A stretch of 64,000 bases of DNA from Tanypteryx hageni. Its lineage: Eukaryota > Arthropoda > Insecta > Odonata > Petaluridae. Location of the stretch: contig CM054117.1 of assembly GCA_028673005.1 (NCBI GenBank), positions 2,356,001-2,420,000 of the forward strand, read 5' to 3'. Under the pieces are notes generated by a model. That model made no database searches, was not told where the DNA came from, and saw only the letters and a program-made list of their open reading frames with translations. Within the stretch, counting starts at the first letter, position 1; each line of letters starts with the position of its first letter. The position numbers were made by a program, and so were the translations under genes. Positions 10,721 through 22,749 of this stretch are shown one piece after another.

Positions 10721-11974
10721 CAGCGGCATAATTACAACTCGTTTTTTTTACTCTGTTGCGGTTTATTAAATTTTTATTTTACTATAATTCTGAAAATTTA
10801 AAATATTTCTTCTGCCGAGGGCAGAAAGTCAGAGCTATTAGTATTCGCAAGCAATGACAAGCGAAAGATGCTATCCATTCAGTTCTCAGGATCATGGTTT
10901 TTGTATAGGTAATGAAACGTTAAAGTAAATGTTTATATGCAGTGCAAGATATGAACAAAAGTAATATGAACTTTCCTAACACAATCTATAGGTAGTAATT
11001 ATATTATGAAATTAAAAATAAAAATTACCTGTACGTTCTCATTTGGCTTTATCTATTCTTGGATAACACATTGAGGTGCCGATTTAAGGAGCACAATTTT
11101 CTAGTATTCGTTCTAGTTATAAGTGCTCGCTCCCTAGACAGCCGATTAATCGACAATTTACTGTATTAAAAAAATAAATAAAGAAATTCGTTCCCACTCA
11201 TATAAAAAGTGTTTGAGAAGTTATTTCAATCTTATGATTCATATATTTCAATTTAAATCGTCTAAACTGTACAAATTCAAACAGAGAGTGGACTATATGC
11301 ACTTTCTTGTTTGGCACGCAGTTTTTATGCATCAGAATCTCATACCTTAATTAGTGCATCCAATTTGCACAAATTGTGTAATAACTCGTCTCAAATGTGT
11401 AACACTGTACTAATTACGTAAGTTCTCAAATTGTTTTGCACAAATTCACTCCTAAATGTTACATCATTGCACAACTATATAATCTTATAAAACATTTATT
11501 TAGAAAAAATATAACATCGAGTTATACATAAACAACTATTGGATCGTTCTGTGTACACCATGACATAACTCGCTTCATGATGTGATTGACAGTCATTCAG
11601 GGAATATGAATCCATTAAAAAAGTTCGCAATACCTAGATAAATGTCTTATAAATATATATCGACAGGAAGAATGACTGGGAAGGCCGGGGTGAAATATTT
11701 TAGGGCCCGCGTGTAAAACATTTTAGCCCACTTAATAATTGTGTGTTGAAACATAAAATAATTTTTTCTCAGCATTCATTTATTAATAAAAATTCCATTA
11801 TTAAAAAGAAAAGCCATACCTTAAAAGAGATTTAAGTTAATATACCTCACTATAATTATTAAATACTTTCTCTGTGAGCTCTTTTACTGTTTTGAAATTA
11901 CTAGCTGTTTCATTGAAGCCACTCTTTTCATTATTTATCATTTGCAAACTATCTAAAGCGATGAGAGGGGAGGT
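10721..11974. other. No recognisable feature
   Basis: AT-rich sequence with scattered stops in all frames. I see no domain, no clear repeat shared with the rest of the window and no RNA gene. Confidence 0.6.
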
Positions 11975-12734
11975 TTATTGGAGGTCTCCTTTTGGTGGGC
12001 CGCCATTCAAAGCATTCCCTGCGAAGCTCATACCATAGGTTCCGTCTTTTGATCCATAAAAATTTCCTTTGATCTTTCTTGACAATACATATAAGACATG
12101 AGACGCAATACAATGGTCAGGACTCATAGGGACGATCGCTACGTCGCAGTCAGTCATAACACGCAGCAGAACTACCCAAATGGGCAACAGGAAGCACACG
12201 AGAGCACAAAAGTCAAATAGGATTATGACACGAGGGAAAGAAAGAGCTATTAATCCTGCAGCAGTATCCCGTCGACTCCTATCCCCACTGCTATCCAACA
12301 TCTCATTGCATCTCATTCCTCCTCCCTGGACTGAAATAAAGCGAGTGTCAATGGGAGCCCAATTGGCTAAACAAATACAGATGGCAGCAGCATCTATGGG
12401 AGGCGTGGCACAACAATACAGAGCGGGAATACAGTCGTTCATTATAGAGAGCACAGATGCGGAAACAGACGCTTGCGTGAGCTGCGGAGGAACCAAAAGG
12501 ACGAAACCCGCTGATCTTAATATGTATGACGACGAAAATCACTTTAATATTCTTCGAATTCTATTATCGGTGGCAATTATTTATTCGGGCATCAATAGCC
12601 AAGGCAACAAGATGAAGTTAATGGACGAGGCCGAGACTTCGTGGAATTCCACAATCAAACCCAAATTAACAGTACGAAAAAATGTTTTTGATAGTAACAA
12701 AGTAATTAGTAAAAACATTTTTTCGTGCTGTTAA
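11975..12734. other. Two opposing long reading frames of unknown status
   Basis: The minus strand has 173 codons (12496 to 11975) with a hydrophobic segment around residues 81-115 (IALSFPRVIILFDFCALVCF). The plus strand has 184 codons (12180 to 12734) that overlap it. I recognise neither protein. The block is less AT-rich than its surroundings and has few stops on either strand. That fits an old coding fragment of a gene or repeat with a shadow on the other strand, but I cannot say which strand would be real. The last 25 codons of the plus frame run into a foldback, which argues against its C-terminus. Confidence 0.3.
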
Positions 12735-12744
12735 TTTTGGTTTG
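12656..12744. repeat. Small foldback, 34-bp arms
   Basis: The left arm, 12656-12689, and the right arm, 12711-12744, are complementary over 34 bp with two mismatches and a 21-bp spacer. The stem is built around ACGAAAAAATGTTTTT. A snapback of this size is typical of a tiny MITE or a terminal hairpin. There is no coding capacity. Confidence 0.8.
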
Positions 12745-13807
12745 AAGATGCATCATCTACGAAATAAATGCTTTCAAATGTCACTTGCGAATAATTGCTG
12801 CATAATCATTTGTGTGGACCACCGATCGTTACTTCGAGACATATAAATAACAGAGGAACTTGATTGATCATTAAACGCTCGTAGCTATATGGTAACTTCA
12901 TGATATCTCTCCTTAACTGCCACAAATTTAAATTCTGAATTTTTAAATATTGCACTGAAAATCTGTTCATAAATGGTAGACATCGGAGTTACTTTCCATC
13001 AATCCCTACCTTACGACCAGGAGGGGGTTTTGAGGGCATTACTCCCTCCCCTCATGAGCAACGTACACTTAGGATATCCTCTGAAAAAGGTATTGACGCT
13101 CCAAGATAATTGCGAACGTCGGAACGAGTAAATAACATTCACTGTTGTTTTACTTGGCGTCCTACAAGCTAACCTTCTTTAAAAGATGAGTTATGCTATC
13201 AGGGCTTCCAAAACTGAAGCAGTCTCGTGAGACAGGGGCTCATGTGCACTGCCCTCCGGTGGACGGAGAGGTAGGGTGGCCGGAGGAGTGTCTCTCTTGT
13301 GCTCGGGCTAATAGGTTGATTCTAGTCAGGCTTTTTTCGGACATTAAATGTGACCCACGTATTTTTTTGCTGAATGTAAACGCCTTAGCTCTGCTTACTG
13401 TTTCTCTCTTTATGAATACCTAGCTCTTCATCCCATTCCATAAAGGCTTAGGAGAGAAAGAAAGGCAATGAGGGTTGGAGGGAAAGGCACTTAGTGGGAA
13501 ATAAAATGCTTGACTCTTCAGGGTCTTCTTACGAACGAAAAGTGGTGCTGTGAGGATGAGCCGAGATAGACGAAGAATTTATTAAAGCCACTCCATAAAC
13601 ACAGAACATGGCTCAACCTAAGCGAAAGATATGACTTCATTAAGCATCTGCTGCCCGACTAGTAAATCAAAGCGCGCATGTATTTTTGGCTAATCGACCT
13701 CTTGGATTGATGTAGAAAATAGAAGCGCAAAAATCAAACACCAAATACAGAGAACTTAGAAGAAAACCGTACGTCTCAGATGTTCTGATGCTGCACGTAC
13801 TCTCACT
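12745..13807. other. No supported gene
   Basis: Mixed-composition sequence. A 76-codon frame at 13193-13423 has no recognisable domain and no supporting splice or composition signal, so I do not call it. Confidence 0.5.
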
Positions 13808-13915
13808 CTATATAATTTCCAGTCATATTTCGTCAGTCATTCATTGCTAGTGGTCGAAGAAGGATCACATCGTTCTTGTACTTCGGACTCAACATCAACA
13901 TTCATTGCCCTAGAG
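13808..13915 (+). promoter_or_regulatory. Candidate TATA/Inr core promoter and first exon
   Basis: CTATATAAT lies at 13808-13816 and an arthropod-type initiator, TCAGTCATT, starts at 13833, about 25 bp downstream, which is the usual TATA-to-start spacing. The following 83 bp contain no ATG and end at TAGAG/GTTTGTAA, a plausible splice donor (GT at 13916). This is the layout of a non-coding first exon. No downstream coding exon was recognised on the + strand nearby, so the call is tentative. Confidence 0.3.
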
Positions 13916-14870
13916 GTTTGTAATTTTACATATATATAATATATTTCCGCGGATGTGAAATTTAGTGAGATTGCAAATTTTTAGAATGACATTTCCGAAA
14001 AATTTTATTCCAAGATAAATCAGCAGATGACAATGTTTGCTGAGTTCTGCAATCATGCTTTACAAGTTACTGACTTTGTTTTATTTCAATAGCGACATGT
14101 CGCGCAGCGCATAATTTATTTAAGCCTTTTTCTTAAATTAAATCACTAAACATAGAACACAATGTTACAATTGACGTAACACAGGAGTGGAAAGACAGCG
14201 CTTATTCGTGTCACGCAGCAGGTCAATAGGATGATCTTTAAAAAACTGTACATTTTATTCTTACCTTTGCCTTTCAATTTTTACTAATCCTTCATAAACA
14301 ATTTCTTGTATGTTTTCACTTCATCCGTACGTGTACAACATTTCTTAAGAAATTCCAGAGGGAGTTGTCATATTTTCAGGATTAAGTTTCTCAAACCTTG
14401 CGTTCGGAATGGTAAAATTTTGGTCTACCCATTAGGCAGAGTTCTATCCCGAAACGATTTTCTCTACTTGTGTAACACAGGAATGACTGACACGTAGGAA
14501 CCTTTTTAAACTAAGATGAAAATATTTTTAAAATACACAATCAAGACATTGACGTAGGGTAGCACAAACGACTGAATTTTCATTTTATCACCGCCAAAAT
14601 AAGAATCTCATTTTATAACTTAAGTAAATCGACTAAGAATGCGAAAGTAGATTGATTTTAATGTTATATCATATCTATTGGTTTATTATACCTACTTATG
14701 TAACGTATTTTGTTGAATCTCTAAAAGAAAAGTCAGTGGAGATATTAGTAACCCTTTGAAAAATTCCTGGATACGCCACTGCTTACGACATTTAACCAAT
14801 AGAGAATTATCGCGTTCGTCTTATGACTAAAAGCCAATTAAGAAAACTTAGGAATGAAAGAGTAATAAAA
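13916..14870. other. No recognisable feature
   Basis: AT-rich sequence without domains, clear repeats or RNA genes. It could be the start of an intron if the upstream candidate exon is real. Confidence 0.5.
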
Positions 14871-14871
14871 T

Positions 14872-15012
14872 GAGTACTTATCTCCAGTTGCAATAACAAC
14901 GTTTATAATCTTCTTTCGTCGAATCACCGCGGAAGACGGCAGCAATGTAACCGACATCCGCATTTGGTATTTCGCAACGTTGTTATAGCCATTGGAGATA
15001 CATGAGACAAGT
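14872..15012. repeat. Short imperfect inverted-repeat element
   Basis: TTATCTCCAGTTGCAATAAC followed by AACGTT on the left is matched in reverse complement by AACGTTGTTATAGCCATTGG then AGATA on the right. Arms are about 30 bp and the whole unit about 135 bp. The size and structure fit a MITE. No target duplication is obvious. Confidence 0.55.
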
Positions 15013-16399
15013 AATTGTTTTCATCTTTAAGTGACTCTTTTTTAATTTAAATAAACAATATCTTCAATTGCAGGATCTCAAGAAATTATAGTTTATGGTA
15101 TTATTAACATTAAGTTAAGCATGACGACCTAAGTAAGGAAAATTTTCTTTTACGTTTGCCAAAACTCCTTATTGAACTGTGATAGACACCACTGTTGCTT
15201 ATCAAAAATTGTCAAATATAACCCCGAATTTAATTAGATTATTTTTTAATCGATTCAAAGCTGGAAAATACGAAGACCTCGCTACCGTATCGTATATTTT
15301 CTTATTTTTCTGTATGTACGTGTATGCCTGCAATGTACAAAAAAATTCACACAAAACCACTTGAGCAAAGCAATGCTCTTAAAATTATATTTAGGCTCAT
15401 TAGATCATGACAAATTCTTAGGGAAACAAATTGTCGTTTAGCGACTGATAGCTTTTTCGGCCAATAAAGCTAGAGACAAGCTCCAAAAATAAATTGGCAG
15501 CATGATAATGTGCCATCAATGAGATCGATTTTGTGCGCATGTGTCCTTGGCCTCGCACTTCTCAAAGCAAAAGTGCAATGATTAGTCTGCCAAATAGCAA
15601 AGTATTTAAAATGAAGTGTGCGGTGCTTCATTAAAATGTCTCCACATCCATCCATTTTCCTTCAGTTTTAGAGTTTTTGGTTTTTGTAAACATCAATTGC
15701 GTAAACACAGGAGAAATTTCTAAAGCAGTACAACATAAAAAGAATAATTCATGAATGACATGGATTAAACAATTAACAAAAATATATCTTAATTAATAAT
15801 AGCCTCCAACAAAGTTATCGATGAAAAATGGGTAATTTTCTTTACGCAGACATCATTACCTCCGAGAATTCACCTAGTTCATATTAATAAAAAATAATCA
15901 GCATTAAAACACGATATACGATGTTTATACTGATAAACGAATCATCGAACGGTAAATTACAACCAAGGACGGATATTTTTCAACCCCAATGGCCAAGAGA
16001 GAATTTTTTAATAGATAACGATTACTGAGACCTATTCGCTGCTCACATAAATGCCCAATAGTACGAAAATACTTATACAAAACTATTGGCAAAATTAAAT
16101 ATTACTCACATAATAAAATTCCCCAATAATTAATTAAAGGTCAAAATATCATCAACCAAAGATACATTCAGATCTGTTTTCGGATAGTGCTTTCTAATCC
16201 ATGAGATATCACACAATAACTTTCGAAGCGATAGCAGATTGAATTCCATGTTTTTATAAGTGAATCAATACTTTGATCAAAGAAATAGATACTTGGCTAT
16301 CCAATATCCTAAATGCAGCATAGTTTGGTGATATTATCATCCACCTAACAAAATCTCAATATCAATCGAACCAAAAAAAATCACCCACCGCAACATAAT
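15013..16399. other. No recognisable feature
   Basis: AT-rich sequence. Frames of about 60 codons near 15,179 and 15,470 show no domain or supporting signal. Confidence 0.5.
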
Positions 16400-16604
16400 A
16401 ATCAATGTAACAAACTCCTTCGGCCTTTAAAAAATTAACAATATTCCCGATGAATTTCACCCACTAAGTGGGCATCTTCAGGGGAACTTACAACAACAGT
16501 GATTGGAGGTCAAGAGTTCACCTCAAGATGCCCACTTAGTGGGTGAAATGCAACGGGATTATTGTTAAAAATTTTATGGCTGAAGGAGTTTGTTACATTG
16601 ATTA
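16400..16604. mobile_element. Inverted pair of PLE tail sequences
   Basis: The arms at 16400-16483 and 16521-16604 are imperfect inverted repeats around a 37-bp spacer. Each holds the hairpin GATGCCCACTTAGTGGG followed by TGAAAT (minus strand on the left, plus on the right). The right arm continues into TGGCTGAAGGAGT and ends near TTGAGCC. This parallels the sequence after the PLE copy at 26.57-26.65 kb (TGGCTATAGGAGT...CTGAGCC). It is therefore a head-to-head pair of PLE 3' ends with no ORF. Confidence 0.65.
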
Positions 16605-18360
16605 GAATTGAGCCATAAGTCAACAAAGCCACCAGCCTTCACACCACAACATAAGCAACGCTTATATCCTTCCGATAACCTTTCGATGTTTTTGTTTCAT
16701 GATACCTGTCCCTCCTGTTCACTGTGGCAACACTATTAAATTAATTAGTTTTTATATTATGGACACATATCTCTAACAATAATAATAAAAGCCAATTCTC
16801 ATTCTTTCAGTAATATTGCATTGAAGTCAGTGCAGGGGTAAAAGAGAGCTACAGATAACGGAAGTGAGTGCAGCAATTTAAAATTTCTTATAATCATCGA
16901 ACGAGTTTTGGACTTGAACCAAAGTACACCCAAAAGAGTGAAAATTTATTTTCATATCGTTTACTCATCTAATCTGTCCTCAAATTTGTTCTTAACATGA
17001 AAATTTTACGTTTTTGAGATGAAAATATTTTGTCGCCATGGATATTGCATTGTTGTCGGAATGAGTTCTAGACATTGCTTAGAAGTTCCTCTTCCTTTCG
17101 TTGTTTAGACAATCTCAGTCCTCCTAAAGACTTTTCAAACCTATTTTCGAGTTAATATGATGTTTTTCATCTAGTTTACATTTAACAAGTACACAAGTAT
17201 CGATACGTGGAATAGTTTACGAGATTACAGCTATGTATTCAAATATTTTGGATGAGGTAATGTGTAAGTAACCTCTTCACCATTTGAATGTAAATTTTAA
17301 TTATATTAACCACTATATTTAAGTTTCTTCATTGTATTTTTTAGCGGTAAAGAAGTTCGTACGCGAAATGGTGATAAACTAATTCTATTAGCTACACTAT
17401 ATTGAATTGCTGAATTGTTAGAAACAAATTTGCCACATATTCAACTTACTTAGTAACCATTTTTATTAAACAACTTTCGCTACGCGAAGATGCGATGTGG
17501 TCAAGGCAATTTAAAATTGAAAATTCAATTCATTTATAAAGCTAAATATGAATGAAAATTTTTCAGTATTGCAGAAATGAAATTCTTATTAATTTATTTA
17601 TTAGTTTCATTCTTTCCAATAAAACATTGGAGCTCAACACAATATTTAAGTTAAATATGGCGAATATTACATATGGAAATGGAAAACTAAACTATGAGAG
17701 AAATGAAATGTTATAAAAACAGGGAGTAGCAGCGCGTCAGCCGTAGTCTTACCGTTTATATCAATTTTAGCAGAGCGGATATGATTGAATGTGTGTTTTT
17801 CCTCACTTTATATGTAATGTTTTGCAAGAAGTCAGATGAAAAGTGGCGGAGAATTAGGTGTTCTTATTTATTATTAACTGATTTATTTACTCCTCTAGAA
17901 ATGAATGTCTCGCAGCACTGTTAAATTAATATTATTAGTACTCGAAAGGGTAAAATATTCTCTATTAGAAAAGTATAGTCGGTGTATACTGTGGAACTAT
18001 AATAAAATACCTATTATTCAGATGACATGGCATTTTCCAATCACTAACTTCATACCTCGCTCATTTTTATCCGCCATTTCTGATGGTAAATAATTAACAT
18101 TTATTTTTTAAGGTTCATTTAGTATTGAAAATGAGATTTTTATTACTAAGTTGCTACTTTCAACTGCTAGCTAAGGCATTCAACTTAAATGTAGTAAATA
18201 AACGTCTTAAACTGACACTAAGAGCGTTAATGTCCAAATTTTGACTGGCAATTACACTAGTTATAATATAAATATCAAAGATTTTCTATACGAGACCAAT
18301 AAATTAAACTACTCATGTAAATTTATTTCGCTCAAAAAATAATTTCAAATCGCAGAAAAT
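16605..18360. other. No recognisable feature
   Basis: AT-rich, apparently low-copy sequence. I found no domain, splice-supported exon or RNA gene. Confidence 0.5.
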
Positions 18361-18960
18361 TGAACAAATACGGAAAGTCAAAGTGATACGGCCATTCTGA
18401 TTTAATGCCATGATTTTCTCTGCCATAAATTACTTGACATATCCGTAGCCTCCTCCAACAAACAAACAAACCCGACCAATCAATTGCCTCCGAGTGCCTC
18501 CGAGGGGAATTTCTGCCGAATTGATGCTCTCCTCAAAATCCTCCCAAATGATCTCATAAATCGAGTTGAGCATCGTTTATTTTTAGTCGCGAGCGAACTT
18601 AAAATGCGATTTTTCGAAACTGTTCGGCAGATATCGCTTACAGGCTGACAAATGGAACGGCGGATATCGGACAGAAATGCGGCCAGCAATTTTTCCATTA
18701 TGGATCCTAAACCGACGGCTTTTGCACGACCGCGGTATGGAATCCGATTGTTGACTGGAAAATCCCCGAAGGGGATGACTCATCTCGGCTGGATGATTAG
18801 CAGAGCAAACAAACGCCAGAGCATATGCGCATAGTTTCCAGAGTTAAATCGTCTCGAGTGCGAAATAAAATCGGTTGTTGGCTATAACATTATGAAATCA
18901 AATGGCCATGATTAAAATGTGTATACTTTAAATGTAAAACTGTAATTTGTCGCGAGAAAT
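18361..18960. other. GC-richer unannotated block
   Basis: Between about 18,480 and 18,835 base composition is more balanced than in the surrounding AT-rich DNA, with overlapping 60-72-codon frames on both strands. None resembles a known domain. The block is not repeated elsewhere in the window, as far as I can see. It could be a conserved non-coding element or a decayed exon. Confidence 0.3.
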
Positions 18961-19235
18961 GTATGAAAACGGTCTCTTTTTATTACGCGTTCAGCATCGC
19001 TTTATTGATTTCACTGAGTAGCCTAGATTGTTCCTTTGACCATAAAACTGTCGATACAAGCGGATTTGCATTACAAACAATAAGCAAACAACATTTTAAG
19101 TTGATAAGAATAATCTCAATGCATTCGCCAGTCTTTGAGTACGTGTAATCATAATAATCAAATAGCGATTAATGGAAACCGAAGGTGGTTAAGGCATCAG
19201 ACTTACTCGATCGTATGCAGACACCAGTAAGTTTT
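18961..19235. other. No supported gene
   Basis: A 61-codon frame at 18963-19148 begins with a hydrophobic stretch that could resemble a signal peptide, but nothing else supports a gene. Confidence 0.35.
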
Positions 19236-19465
19236 TTTAATTCGACGGTTTAAATCAACGTTATTTTTCCTAAAATTGGGCGACGGATATCGACGTTTAT
19301 TTTAATACATTTCATTGGGCTTGGGAGTTTTCGACGTCTATATTTCTTAAAAAGCGACCACTAATATCGTTTATTTCTCCTAAAAATCGAGGAAAAATCC
19401 CAAGGTTTATTTTAATATATATTATCGATTTTTATCAATAAAAAATACAGAAATTGGATTCTTCA
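19236..19465 (+). repeat. ATCGACGTTTAT-type repeat, short array
   Basis: Shares its unit with 31,220-31,690: ATATCGACGTTTATTTTAAT, TTTCTTAAAAAG(C/T)GACCAC and CCTAAAAATCG(A/G)CGACC. About two degenerate units of roughly 120 bp are present. There is no coding capacity. Confidence 0.7.
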
Positions 19466-19869
19466 AATGAAACTTTACTGAAACCTAACTAACCACGAAA
19501 TGAGTTATCGGCGTGTAGATTTTGTCAAGCCGGGAGTAGGATTGAGTAATACTTTCGAGACCTGCTATTGGGATATTTGGCGATTAGTATTAACTCAGTT
19601 TGGGTAAATCATTCTTTTCGCATCTTGGATATTGTCAGCAGAAGTCATAAGACTTTTGAGTAATTTTAGTGGGAGGCTGTTCATATCGTGTAAGCGACCC
19701 AAGACGAGTAGGGATTATCAGATGTGATCGATATTAAAGACAGAATGCAATAAACCGATCATATTGTTTTGTCCCGTACCTGTGTCAGCTCAGTATCAAT
19801 CCTTAAGACATAGGGGATCTTAGAGAGGATATGGAACACCGAATGAAGTGTGGCTGTCCGGTGAAAGAA

Positions 19870-20890
19870 ATACGCAGGTGTTATTAGATTTAAGAAAAGC
19901 TCCTGACAAAGTTCTTCATCGTAAGCTTATTCAAAATTCGGAAAAGGTACGTGATTACTGATGCTGCTGTAAGAAGGATAAGAACATTTATCCGTGATTG
20001 AGAGCAGATGGCAGTCATCAATGGACATCCCCAGGAAAAGTGTCCTGGGCCCACTACATTTTCTCATTTATATAACCGACCTCGGCAGAATTTTAGACAG
20101 TAGTTGTAGATTATTCGTGATGTACTCAGAGGTTTATTGAAAATTTCTTAACGAAGGAGTTGTCCAGATCCTCCAACGTGATTTACATTTCATCTCTGAA
20201 TGGCGCAAGGAGGAGCAGATAAATTTAAACAGTGCTAAATGTCTCTTAGTTAAGTTTTATAATGGTAGACAAATCAGTTATCAATAATGAGTACTTTATC
20301 GACACTGGTCTCATAAAGGCTCAGAAATATCTTGGTATCCACTTAACGAACGATTTATCTTGGAAGGAGCATATTCGATGGATGGTAGGGGTAATCCGAA
20401 ATAGGCTAGGATTTGTCCGTAGATTATTAAGGATATGTGATGAATAGTGAGGTTTGTTACTTTTCACTGGTTAGACCGCTAATTGAGTATGCGTGTAACG
20501 TGTGGGACCCCCGTTTCATGAAAGGTCGATATGGTAGACATAGGTAAGTGTTACGAGTCTAAAAGATGAAATCCGTAGTTTGAGGCGTTTTTTGCGGAAT
20601 TTATCCATCATGGAGAATAAACAATTTAAATACTTTGTACTTTAATAGCTGAGCTTGGATGGGAGCCTCTGGAGAAACGGCGCAAAAAGTTCAGGCATAG
20701 ACTACTGCAGAGATTTTGATCAGAAGAAAATAAAGATTAATAATCAGTCGTAAGTGTCTTGCTTAGGACGCCACAACCACACTGACAAGATACGAGAAAT
20801 TGATTGGATCCTTTTTCCCTAAGACAATCAGAGAGCGTAACAAAATAATGGTATCAAACTGCAATTGGGAAGGCTCGACTTGTGGAAAGA
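19870..20890 (+). pseudogene. Decayed non-LTR retrotransposon reverse transcriptase
   Basis: Broken frames read LLDLRKAPDKVLHRKLI near 19,890 (the motif A region, normally DFRKAFDKV) and a GKVSWAHYIFSFI-type trace near 20,030 (normally QGSVLGPLLFLIYIND). LQRDLHFISEWRKEEQINLN is near 20,175. The frame at 20262-20447 contains KYLGIHLTNDLSWKEHI, and PLIEYACNVWDP is near 20,475. FFPKTIRERN near 20,810 is the usual end of such ORF2 proteins. The order is that of a CR1/jockey-group RT and thumb region. The catalytic FADD is not readable and several frameshifts exist. It is a dead, 5'-truncated copy related to the one at 41.4-43.7 kb. Confidence 0.85.
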
Positions 20891-20940
20891 TTACACAATG
20901 AAAATAAAGACAATTATTGTAATTTCAACTAAACTCGAAT

Positions 20941-21732
20941 TTAAACGACTGGTTTCGCCTGTTATAGCCTCATATGGTGACGAAAGCTTGCAGAGGTTGT
21001 ACGATATATGTACGGAAAAGGAAAGAGGGAGGGGATAGGGGTAGACCGCCAAGGATTCAATACCCAATTCACTGAAAATGGGTTTTTATAAACTACCTGG
21101 TGCCAACTGTGACGCTAATAACATACGACAGACGGGAAGAAGTTTCAAGAAGAGGATCGAGGAACAGAAGCGATGTTTCGAGTTGCGAAGCGCGTCATCG
21201 CACTTCGCAAAGCATCTTTTGGAGAGCGGCCACTCCAGTTCTTTCAAACCCTATTTCTCCACTTCGAAACAAAGAGCAACAGATTGGTTATCACTTCCAA
21301 ATTTTAATCCATGATGCTGCTAACGATTTTGAACTTACCAATGAATACGTTTTTTCAAGTCACTCTCCATTGCTCTCATTACTGTCACCCACAACTTATT
21401 GAATGCCTTTTTACTTTGTAACTTCAACGCCATTATTTGTATCAATTAATTTTTTCTGTGACTTCTGTTAATGGTTTCTAATTTTCTCAATACAAACCTT
21501 ATACCTTGCTCGTATTATTGATATACTCTACTAATTGAATTAATGACATATGACTTTGTAACTTCTACTTAATTATTGTATTCTAATCATCACGTTACCG
21601 ATCTTATATTCTCTCCTGCCTATTATTCGTTTAACCCCCTTGCCCCTCCCTCCATCTTTTTCTCTATTTATACAACCCTCGGCAACGTGTTCGACACCTG
21701 ATGATTCTGTAACATGCGAAACCAGTCGTTTA
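20941..21732 (+). mobile_element. PLE remnant between inverted terminal repeats
   Basis: 20941-21045 and 21638-21732 are imperfect inverted repeats. The left begins AAACGACTGGTTTCGC and the right ends GCGAAACCAGTCGTTTA, and both continue inward into a purine-rich (left) or pyrimidine-rich (right) block. The right arm holds CCTGATGATTCTG...GCGAAACC, which resembles the hammerhead core carried by PLE terminal repeats. The unit encloses a GIY-YIG remnant. Inverted pLTR arrangements are known for PLEs. Confidence 0.6.
21078..21314 (+). pseudogene. Degenerate GIY-YIG domain of a PLE
   Basis: Seventy-eight codons read GFYKLPGANCDANNIRQTGR and continue KRIEEQKRCF and SSHFAKHLLESGHS. This matches the GIY...C..C...YIGQTGRSFKKRIEEH pattern of PLE endonucleases. 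GIY has become GFY and YIG has become NIR, so the active site is lost. It differs clearly from the two other PLE copies in the window and represents a separate PLE lineage. The upstream RT is missing. Confidence 0.8.
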
Positions 21733-21879
21733 TATTCATGTTTAGCGGAAATTACTATTCCGTACTTTCTTGTGAAGTGCAACTAGTAGAAAACGCGCAT
21801 CTCAAAATTTTCATAGATGGCGTAAGTGTACAGATAACGCACGAAAAATTTATTTTCGAAGATACTTTTGTTTAGACAA

Positions 21880-22740
21880 AGGAATAACGAAAACGTATAT
21901 TTTCTATTATTACTCGGTAATTAAGAAACCATTTAAACAGATAAAAAATAAGAAATCGCATACAGCCCAGTTTAAATTAGAAGTTTTGGAGTTCGCCAAA
22001 GGAAAATGCAATCGTGAAGCAGGAAGATGATTTAATGTGGGAAAAGGCAATGTAAAAAAAGAGAATGGAGAATTCATGCATTAGTTCTCCAAAAACTGCA
22101 TTGCAGAAAACGTGTCATCCGTTATAGAAAATGTTATTGGTCAGAGCTAGAAAAAGAACTTTACGGTTAAGTACTTAATTCATGAAAGGTCGAAAGGAAA
22201 CGCTTTCACCAACTTGAATTTTATCCAGACCAAAAGCAAATGCACTATAGAAGAAAATTAACGATTTAAAGCATATCACTACTGGGAATTTTGGATCATA
22301 TCGAGGAATAATTGAAGTGTTCGTGCCCCGACTAATATTGGTCAAGAAGTAACCAGTGGACTGAAAAGCGAAAATGAAACAATTAGGACAATTTATAAAA
22401 GAAACAATTTCTGGTGTTGATATATTAGATATAGGTAACATGGATGAAGTTCCAGTAAGTTTAAATCTTCCTCTTACAAGAAAAGTTCATCTAAAGGGTG
22501 CAAAGGTAGTGTCAATAAGCACTACTAGACAAGAAATGTTGATATTTACAGTTTTATTGACCATAACATCGGATGAATCGGATGGTGATTTATAAAAGAA
22601 AGACAATTCCAAAAGAATCTTTCCCGAAAGATGTTGTTGTTGCCGCAAAGGAGAACGTCTGGAAAAATTAATATATGATGAAGATATGGCTGGACTCCTG
22701 AATTTACTTTCCCGACACGGCTGTACGGAGCCTTCACGGC
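21880..22740 (+). pseudogene. Decayed pogo/Tigger-type transposase
   Basis: Broken frames spell a DDE_1 transposase related to Tigger, jerky and CENP-B. The N-terminal helix-turn-helix trace is QFKLEVLEFAKGKCNREAGR near 21,968, interrupted by a stop. The frame 22374-22595 gives IGNMDEVPVSLNLP, then KGAKVVSISTTRQE and FTVLLTI, which is the segment carrying the first catalytic Asp (NMDE). FKRKTIPKE-like and FPKDVVV-like traces follow to about 22,740. Intact relatives are about 500 residues; here the second half is gone and several frameshifts separate the pieces. Terminal inverted repeats were not identified. Confidence 0.85.
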
Positions 22741-22749
22741 TACCAGGAA

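Noticed and set aside
18480..18834. Overlapping 60-72-codon frames taken as an exon
   Set aside because: Three competing frames on two strands, none with a domain or convincing splice sites; kept only as an unannotated GC-richer block.
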